This document shows, one piece after another, positions 58,660 through 64,000 of a stretch of 64,000 nucleotides of DNA. A program made the position numbers and the translations under genes. Each line of letters starts with the position of its first letter. Position 1 is the first letter of the stretch. The notes beneath the pieces are model-generated. The model had not been told where the DNA came from. It did not search any database and saw only the letters and a program-made list of their open reading frames with translations. The stretch comes from JAMDEO01 sp963775295 (GTDB lineage: Bacteria; Actinomycetota; Thermoleophilia; RBG-16-64-13): NCBI GenBank assembly GCA_963775295.1, contig CAVZIK010000006.1:930001-994000 (forward strand), given 5' to 3'.

Positions 58660-59457
58660 CTACTTGAGTAAGGTGTTCGCGAATACAAGCCAGGCGAGCA
58701 GTGCTTTTGACGTGAGACTCAGAAGGATATAAGCCTTCTCTCCATAGAGGTAGTCGCGCCAGCGTCCGATCTGTTTGTACTGCAGGACCATATTGATGGC
58801 GAAGCAGTTGAAGAACACGAAGTATGACGCGATGATCCCGTATACGAACCCCGGCGGCCGTGCGCCGCTGAGTCCTGGGCTCCAGACGTAGATGACGACC
58901 GCGATCCAGGGGATGATTCCAGCAAAGGAACCGAACCAGAAAGAAAGCCAACTAGGCTTGCCGGGGTTCTCGTATTTCTCCATGAGCAGCCCGAAGAGGA
59001 TCATTGAGGCGTTGACCCCGAAGATGGCGATCATCGCGGCGAGGTCGGTGACTCCGCAGATCATGGTGATGAGGACGATCATGAGCGACGAACTGATCGC
59101 ATATTCGATCCATCGTCCATAGTTACGGTTTCTTAGCAGGTTCCGCTTGTACCAGCCGAAGACTCCAGGGGAAGCTATGAGGAGGAGGGCGGCCGCCGAA
59201 ATGGCCATGAAAGCGAAAACGCCCCAGGCCAGCGGAAGCGAACCCAGCCTCGTAAGGGTCGGCTTTGTCCCAGGGGGTCCATCCATGTAGGTCGCCACCA
59301 CCGGAAGCGAGAAGCCGTTCGAGAGAACGGCGATGACCACCGCCTGTGCGCCCAGGATCAGCCCGACCGCCAGGTTCCAGAGGCGCAATCGGTTGAGACG
59401 TCCCTCGATGCTTCGGGTTCGCACGCCTTGCTCGTCTACAGCATGTTGAGCAGTCAT
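58660..59457 (-). CDS. Heliorhodopsin
   Basis: 265 residues with seven hydrophobic helices, the normal size. Diagnostic features are YMDGPPGTK after the first helix, the third-helix RWIEYAISSSLMIVLI (counter-ion Glu118), IAIFGVNASMILFGLLMEKY, PGFVYGIIASYFVFFNCFA, WRDYLYGEKAYI and the retinal-binding Lys251 in SLTSKALLAW. Heliorhodopsins bind retinal but have an inverted membrane orientation and are light sensors or regulators rather than ion pumps. Histidines usually placed like His23 and His80 of heliorhodopsin 48C12 are Leu35 and Leu91 here, by eye. The ATG at 59457 has aaaggggaga upstream. No retinal-synthesis gene is seen in the window. Confidence 0.95.
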   Translation of the reverse strand: MTAQHAVDEQGVRTRSIEGRLNRLRLWNLAVGLILGAQAVVIAVLSNGFSLPVVATYMDGPPGTKPTLTRLGSLPLAWGVFAFMAISAAALLLIASPGVFGWYKRNLLRNRNYGRWIEYAISSSLMIVLITMICGVTDLAAMIAIFGVNASMILFGLLMEKYENPGKPSWLSFWFGSFAGIIPWIAVVIYVWSPGLSGARPPGFVYGIIASYFVFFNCFAINMVLQYKQIGRWRDYLYGEKAYILLSLTSKALLAWLVFANTLLK

Positions 59458-59634
59458 TGGTCTCCCCTTTGCGTACGTCAGGGCCGCGGCGACTCGACGA
59501 TACCATTCTGGGGCGTGATTCACCTCGGTTCGATCATCTAGTAAGCTGGTCCAGACCGGCGCCGCCGGCGCCGAGGGGCACTCTCCCCCCGAGGTGTCTT
59601 TGGATCGCAGTCGCGTGAGAAAGGGAAAACCGCC

Positions 59635-60465
59635 ATGACCGACCCCGTTGTGCACGATCGCCGGACCTTCGAAGATCAAGGGGCAACGTTTCTCCGTTCG
59701 AACACGGCGGAGTCGGAATTCGATTACGCGGCCAACCGCCCGCCTCGTTCCTATCGGCTCGCCGGGAAGACCATGACCTTGGCCCGACGCGACTCATCAG
59801 CGCGGTACCGGCACGAGTTCGCTAAAGAAGACGTGAAGGCTGAAGCACTCGACGGGGCGGGCAGAGAAGACAGCGTGGTCACTTCCTACGAGGCCTTCGA
59901 ACTCGCGCCGGACGTCTTCTTTGTCACCTTCCTTTCCGCGGCGGACCGCTCGGTGGCCATGACCCTGGATCTGAACAAGGGCACAGCCACCGTCGTCATG
60001 GGAGAGATGACGCCCGGGGGAATCGTCTCCAGCGTGGGTCAGGCCCGGATCGAGGAAGTGGCTCCGTCAGGCCCGGTCGCCTATCATCCTCCGTTCTCGT
60101 TGGGCGGCACCCGCTTCCTCAACACCTATGCCGACAACGTGGCCTACGAACACATCTATCTCACAGGTGTCTACGAGACGTGGTTGGGCGTCAAGGGTCC
60201 CCAAGCCGGCCAGGCCGACACTGAGGAGTACCACGCCTGGAAGGTTTCCGACGGCGTTTATCTCCTGTACTGGAACGAGGGCATTTTGACTGCGCAGATG
60301 ACGTTCCTGTTCAATTTCTTCGACGGGCGTTGCGTTGCCGAACTCTTTGCGCGCACAGGTGGGGAGAGGGTGCACAGCACCATCGGTGCGTACACGCATC
60401 TCATCCACACCAAGCTGGCCGAACTGCCCAACGTGACCCGTCTGGACGTCTATTCGGGCGGCTGA
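59635..60465 (+). CDS. MoaF-like calycin-type protein
   Basis: 276 residues, cytoplasmic. Two similar beta-rich halves are seen: the first with RSYRLAGKTMTL, DVFFVTFLSAADRSVAMTL and LNKGTATVVMG, the second with YHAWKVSDGVYLLYWNEG and TFLFNFFDGRCVAELFA. This fits the MoaF N- and C-terminal calycin-like domains, first described in the monoamine regulon of enteric bacteria; the ligand is unknown. The ATG at 59635 has gagaaaggg upstream. It is divergent from the heliorhodopsin gene with 177 bases between starts, so a shared regulatory region is possible. Confidence 0.7.
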   Translation: MTDPVVHDRRTFEDQGATFLRSNTAESEFDYAANRPPRSYRLAGKTMTLARRDSSARYRHEFAKEDVKAEALDGAGREDSVVTSYEAFELAPDVFFVTFLSAADRSVAMTLDLNKGTATVVMGEMTPGGIVSSVGQARIEEVAPSGPVAYHPPFSLGGTRFLNTYADNVAYEHIYLTGVYETWLGVKGPQAGQADTEEYHAWKVSDGVYLLYWNEGILTAQMTFLFNFFDGRCVAELFARTGGERVHSTIGAYTHLIHTKLAELPNVTRLDVYSGG

Positions 60466-60591
60466 TTCCGCTAGGGGGAAACGCTACAACCTTTACCCGG
60501 AGGAAACCCCGCGTTAGACTGGGGCCAGGGTAGATAACGGCCAACTCCGCGTCGTGGCGTGCGATCGAACCAAGACGGAAAGGAGTCCGCG

Positions 60592-61719
60592 GTGAAACCT
60601 CCGTGGAGGTGCACAGCCGGTGCCGTTTTTGCGTGCCTTCTTCTAGCCGCGGTGTTGGTCGCAACGGGGGCAACACACCGGCGTGGTCCTGAGCCCATCC
60701 TGGCCCAAGCGTCCGGGTTGACGGATCGAAGCGAAGTCGAACGGAGGCTCGTGCTTCCGCCGTTTGCGTACGTCGCCGAGACGGACATCGACAGCGCAAA
60801 GATAACCAAAGGTCTCAACGGCTACAGCGGGGCCGTAGCTCTTATCGACTCGATGTCCGACTCTCTAGTGGCTCGCCCGACGGGCGGCAATTCGCTCCAG
60901 GAAGTCGCGGTCGCTCCCGATGGCGCCCGGTTCTACGTAACCGACGCCTACAAGCCTGTACTTCATGTTTTCGACGCGGAGACTCAGAAGGAGATCGCTG
61001 AGATCCCTCTTCCTGGAGTAGAGCCGCGCGATCCGCTGGGGATGTCGAAGGCGTTTCAGAGTTCGTCTGGCGCGTTCCCCTACAGTCTCATGCGTTCCTG
61101 TTCGAGCGGAGTCGCCTGCACGCCCGATGGTTCTGAGGTACTGGTCTCCACGGCGGCTGGATTGATGGTCATTGATCCGACGACGAGCCAGGTGATTCGC
61201 ACTTTCGACGATATTCACGGCGGGCCGGTGGCCGTGAGCTTCGACGGCCAGCGCGCCTATGTGGCTTCGGATTCGTTCGACTCCCTCGCACCGCGCGGCT
61301 TCTTCGACTGGGTGAGTTTGTTCATGACGTCTGAAGACTGCCGTCTCATATGCATCGACCTGGAGTCCTGGCAGGAGGTGAAGGAGATCTCAACGGGCAT
61401 GGTCGCCAGCATCGCGGTCAAACCGGGCGATTCCGAGATTTTCTTCAGTGAGAGCTATCAGAAGCGTGGCCGCGTGGTCGACGCTCAGTCGCTGGTAGAT
61501 CTTTGGAGAGTGAGCACGGAGCCGTCGTACCCGGTGGGAATCGGTTTCCTGCCGAATGGAACAAAGGCCTACGTGGTCTGCAGCGCGGATAGCGGGTGGA
61601 TCGACGTTGCAACTCAACAGGCTACCCCCCGGGCCCCGAAGGCGGAAGACTTCTTCTGCGCCGTCGTCGACACGTCCGCCAAGGACATTGTGAAGCGAAT
61701 ACCGCTAGAAGCCTACTGA
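60592..61719 (+). CDS. Exported beta-propeller protein, N-terminal part (ends at an in-frame TGA)
   Basis: 375 residues to a TGA at 61717-61719. A signal peptide or anchor (CTAGAVFACLLLAAVLVATG) is followed by YVTN-type propeller repeats: LQEVAVAPDGARFYVTDA, VACTPDGSEVLVSTAAG, PVAVSFDGQRAYVAS and PVGIGFLPNGTKAYVV. The same frame continues past the TGA with propeller sequence (REIAIRSDGQKAYLTGG) and then a membrane helix and zinc ribbon to 62322, so the gene was originally about 576 codons. The GTG start at 60592 has aaaggag upstream. Stop could be a real nonsense change, a base error or read-through. TGA is a normal stop elsewhere in the window. Confidence 0.8.
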   Translation: MKPPWRCTAGAVFACLLLAAVLVATGATHRRGPEPILAQASGLTDRSEVERRLVLPPFAYVAETDIDSAKITKGLNGYSGAVALIDSMSDSLVARPTGGNSLQEVAVAPDGARFYVTDAYKPVLHVFDAETQKEIAEIPLPGVEPRDPLGMSKAFQSSSGAFPYSLMRSCSSGVACTPDGSEVLVSTAAGLMVIDPTTSQVIRTFDDIHGGPVAVSFDGQRAYVASDSFDSLAPRGFFDWVSLFMTSEDCRLICIDLESWQEVKEISTGMVASIAVKPGDSEIFFSESYQKRGRVVDAQSLVDLWRVSTEPSYPVGIGFLPNGTKAYVVCSADSGWIDVATQQATPRAPKAEDFFCAVVDTSAKDIVKRIPLEAY

Positions 61720-61788
61720 CCTCGCGAGATCGCCATCCGGTCGGACGGCCAGAAGGCATACCTCACCGGGGGACCCATCAGGCACGCG

Positions 61789-62322
61789 GTGGTCATCGAC
61801 ACGCTCGAGGACGAGGTCATCGGTGACTGCGGAGACAAGTTGGTCACCACCGCCGGGGTGGCCGTTCGTCCCTTCTGGTGGTCGAACGAATGTCTCGAAG
61901 TCCTCGGTCTAGCCACCAGCGCGGAAATCGATACCACGAGCGGTGGGGAGTCGACGGATACCTCCACCGGGGGTACCGACAAGACAGATTCGGGGTCGGG
62001 CCGCGAGGGCGGGCAAGGCAGCGGCAACGACGCCGTCACCATAGCAGACGGGCAGGACCACGGACTCTCCGGGTTGTGGATCATAGTTATTGCCGCTTTG
62101 GCGGTCGTCGTGGTGGCGGCCCTTGCCGTCATCGCCTTCCTGATCGGACGAGGGGCCGGGAAACGGGGTCCAGGAGGGTCGGCCGTAAGCGGTGGCGCCA
62201 GTGTTCCGGGGTTCGAGGCGACGGAAGCACAGGAGGATTCGCGACCGGCGTTTTGCCCCAACTGCGGCGCCGCCATCAACCAGGGGGCAAAGTTCTGCCC
62301 CACCTGTGGCGGGCAACTCTAG
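61789..62322 (+). CDS. Remaining C-terminal part of the beta-propeller protein: propeller end, membrane helix and zinc ribbon
   Basis: This is the continuation in the same frame as the gene at 60592-61719; a GTG at 61789 could restart translation but lacks a ribosome binding site. Residues cover the last propeller strands (VVIDTLEDEVIGD), a Thr/Gly/Ser linker, one membrane helix (LWIIVIAALAVVVVAALAVI) and a zinc ribbon at the end (CPNCGAAINQGAKFCPTCGG). The orientation would put the propeller outside and the zinc ribbon inside, similar to some signal-transducing surface proteins. It is best read as one gene with the upstream part. Confidence 0.7.
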   Translation: MVIDTLEDEVIGDCGDKLVTTAGVAVRPFWWSNECLEVLGLATSAEIDTTSGGESTDTSTGGTDKTDSGSGREGGQGSGNDAVTIADGQDHGLSGLWIIVIAALAVVVVAALAVIAFLIGRGAGKRGPGGSAVSGGASVPGFEATEAQEDSRPAFCPNCGAAINQGAKFCPTCGGQL

Positions 62323-62349
62323 GCTAGTACGACCCGCCGGGAAGGAATC

Positions 62350-62634
62350 CTAGGCTTTGTCCTGCTTGCCTTCCCAGAACGCCTCCGCTTCTGCTTCCAT
62401 CACGTCGAGCCGCTCGTAGTAGTCCGGATATTCCTTGAGGTGAGCTAGCGCGATCTTGCCCGTGAAGATAGGGTCGTCCCCGGTTACGTTAGTGTGGGGA
62501 TCGCGCAGACCGTGCTCGAGTTCGACATCCATTCCCCGTCGGAATGCTTCGACGCTGAACGTCGTCCAGTCGATGCCCAGCTTCTTGCCCACGGCTTTGG
62601 CTTCATCCAAAGTGAAACCAGTCTCCTCACTCAT
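62350..62634 (-). CDS. DUF5661-like small protein
   Basis: 94 residues. The sequence FTLDEAKAVGKKLGIDWTTF, RRGMDVELEHGLRDP and GKIALAHLKEYPDYYERLD fits DUF5661, a short helical family of unknown function found in many bacteria and phages. The ATG at 62634 is supported by gaagggagaagagg upstream on the minus strand. It is convergent with the beta-propeller gene, and divergent from the E1 alpha gene. Confidence 0.85.
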   Translation of the reverse strand: MSEETGFTLDEAKAVGKKLGIDWTTFSVEAFRRGMDVELEHGLRDPHTNVTGDDPIFTGKIALAHLKEYPDYYERLDVMEAEAEAFWEGKQDKA

Positions 62635-62738
62635 GCCTCTTCTCCCTTCAAGCCGGCCTTGCGGCAGACTTCCATGGCTTACGTATAATGGTCTTCCAAT
62701 ATATCCATTATCCAGCGAATCCGGGCGGAGGTAGCTGA

Positions 62739-63701
62739 ATGCGTTCGAATGTACCCGATCTTCTCGGGATGTATCGCTGTATGGTCCGCATCAGGGCCTT
62801 CGAGGAGCACATCTACACCGAGTGGTGTGCGGGCGAGGTACCGGGGCAAGTTCATCTCTACACCGGCGAGGAAGCTGTGGCCGCCGGAGTGATGGGCAAC
62901 CTCCGCGTGGAAGACTACGTCATCAGTACGCATCGGGGACATGGGCATGTCCTTGCGAAGGGCGGCGATCCTGCCCGTATGATGGCCGAAGTCTTCGGCC
63001 GCGTGGGGGGGTACGCGCACGGCAAGGGCGGCACAATGCACATGGCCGACGCCAGCAAGGGCATCCTCGGCACCAACGGGATCGTTGGGGCGAGTCTTCC
63101 CATAGCAACTGGGGTAGGGCTTTACTGTCAGTACATGGACACCGATCTTGTAAGCGTGTGCTTCTTTGGCGACGGCGCCTCCAACCGGGGTACTTTCCAC
63201 GAATCACTCGATCTCGCTTCAGTCTGGCAACTGCCCGTCGTGTACGTGTGCGAGAACAACTTCTACGGCATGTCCACGAGTGCCGAAGAGCACATGAACA
63301 TCGCGGACATCGCCGAACGGGGTAAGAGTTATGGCATTCCGGGCGTGATCGTGGATGGCAACGACGTAAGCGCCGTATATGATGCCGCATCGGAAGCCGT
63401 CGAACGGGCGCGAACAGGTGGGGGGCCGACCCTAATAGAATGCAAGACCTGGCGTCATCATGGCCACTTCACTGCCGACCCGGCGTACTACCGTGATCCG
63501 GAGGAGCACGACCTGCAACTCAAGAACGATCCGATACTCCGTTGTGCGCAGGCACTTCTCTCGAAGGGCCTGGCGACCCGGACTGATCTGGACTTTCTCG
63601 AGCGTGAGGCCGCCGCCGAGATGGACGCCGCGGTGGAGTTCTCCAAGAACAGCCCGTGGCCGACGGAAGCCGATCTTGTCGTCGGCCTCTATGCCGAGTG
63701 A
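62739..63701 (+). CDS. 2-oxoacid (or acetoin) dehydrogenase E1 component, alpha subunit
   Basis: 320 residues, matching E1 alpha of pyruvate, branched-chain or acetoin dehydrogenases. Landmarks are RIRAFEEHIYTEWCAGEVPG, LYTGEEAVAAGVMGNL, STHRGHGHVLAKGGD, GYAHGKGGTMHMAD, and the thiamine diphosphate/Mg motif FGDGASNRGTFHES ... ENNFYGM. It decarboxylates a 2-oxo acid or acetoin and loads a lipoyl domain. The short form (320 residues) with a GKGGTMHM region is common in acetoin-type (AcoA) enzymes, so that reading is possible. The ATG at 62739 follows ggcggaggtag. E1 beta follows 25 bases on. Confidence 0.93.
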   Translation: MRSNVPDLLGMYRCMVRIRAFEEHIYTEWCAGEVPGQVHLYTGEEAVAAGVMGNLRVEDYVISTHRGHGHVLAKGGDPARMMAEVFGRVGGYAHGKGGTMHMADASKGILGTNGIVGASLPIATGVGLYCQYMDTDLVSVCFFGDGASNRGTFHESLDLASVWQLPVVYVCENNFYGMSTSAEEHMNIADIAERGKSYGIPGVIVDGNDVSAVYDAASEAVERARTGGGPTLIECKTWRHHGHFTADPAYYRDPEEHDLQLKNDPILRCAQALLSKGLATRTDLDFLEREAAAEMDAAVEFSKNSPWPTEADLVVGLYAE

Positions 63702-63726
63702 GACACGAGCGCTAGGGAGTTTCAGA

Positions 63727-64000
63727 ATGCAACCGAGAATAATGAGCTTTCGGGCCGCTGCGGCAGAGGGTGTCGCTTTGGAAATGCGTCGTGATCCCAC
63801 CATCTATTGTGCGGGGGAAGAGATCACCACGCACGGGGTGGCCTACGGAGTCAGCGGCCAGGGTCTATTGGAGGAGTTTGGGGCCAAGAGGATCAGGAAC
63901 ACCCCCATCATCGAGACTGCCATTGTCGGTCACGCTGTTGGCGCGGCAGCGGTCGGTCTCCGTCCGGTGGTCGAGTTGATGTTTATGGACTTTCTGGGCA
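63727..64000 (+). CDS. 2-oxoacid (or acetoin) dehydrogenase E1 component, beta subunit, cut by the window edge
   Basis: About 91 N-terminal residues are present. They show ALEMRRDPTIYCAGEEITTH, then GLLEEFGAKRIRNTPIIETA, and GHAVGAAAVGLRPVVELMFMDFL, the conserved lead of E1 beta subunits (transketolase-like pyrimidine-binding domain). The ATG at 63727 has tagggag upstream. The gene continues beyond 64000; an E2 gene would be expected next. Together with E1 alpha it forms the heterotetrameric decarboxylase. Confidence 0.92.
   Translation, partial: MQPRIMSFRAAAAEGVALEMRRDPTIYCAGEEITTHGVAYGVSGQGLLEEFGAKRIRNTPIIETAIVGHAVGAAAVGLRPVVELMFMDFLG

Overview
The window is about 64 kb of high-GC bacterial DNA with dense genes and many GTG and TTG starts. 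Threonine-rich linkers in exported proteins, a PadR/HAAS pair, a GerW-like protein, a DUF5661-like protein and a heliorhodopsin together fit an uncultivated Actinomycetota lineage, or a neighbouring phylum such as Chloroflexota; this is inference, because no rRNA or marker set is present. Rubrerythrin and a ferredoxin-type 2-oxoacid oxidoreductase point to anaerobic or micro-oxic metabolism. No rRNA, tRNA or CRISPR array was seen. Several genes carry single frame breaks, so assembly errors must be kept in mind.

0-13 kb: a DUF6483-like fragment, a broken DUF1801 gene, rubrerythrin, dihydroxy-acid dehydratase (ilvD) and a TfoX-like protein. Then comes the most remarkable locus, a six-gene operon (4616-12629) with overlapping or abutting genes. 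It encodes 2-oxoacid:ferredoxin oxidoreductase gamma, delta and alpha subunits, NuoE-like and HydB/NuoF-like subunits, and a 1057-residue protein. That last protein joins a NuoG-type iron-sulfur region (with a GltD-like flavoprotein module inserted in it) to the missing thiamine-diphosphate beta subunit. The layout resembles an electron-bifurcating HydABC complex whose hydrogenase has been replaced by a 2-oxoacid decarboxylating site.

13-31 kb: a VOC protein, a long hairpin, a DUF998 membrane protein, an intact IS256-family element with inverted repeats and an 8-bp target duplication, an ABC exporter pair, a frameshifted small membrane protein, a GNAT acetyltransferase, membrane transporters, a UbiE/MenG-type methyltransferase, an RNase II-family exonuclease, an SLH surface protein, a TiaS-like protein and two further surface proteins. 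The SLH protein and a nearby lipoprotein share a homologous C-terminal domain.

31-44.5 kb: a catabolic-looking region with an amidohydrolase, an FAD reductase fused to a START-like domain, an unidentified 278-residue protein, a second broken DUF1801 gene, a universal stress protein, a lactate/malate dehydrogenase-like / enoate reductase-like / SDR operon ending in a strong hairpin, a HAD phosphatase and an orphan Tat-exported substrate-binding lipoprotein.

44.5-64 kb: PadR with a HAAS/sensor membrane protein and a promoter overlapping a palindrome, a DHA2 exporter with a GH15 glucoamylase-like enzyme, a hybrid histidine kinase, an exported hydrolase, a GerW-like pair, an AlkA-type glycosylase, a receiver-PAS-HD-GYP protein, a GNAT-HAD fusion, a heliorhodopsin, a MoaF-like protein, a beta-propeller protein split by an in-frame TGA, and the start of a 2-oxoacid dehydrogenase E1 alpha/beta operon that runs off the right edge.
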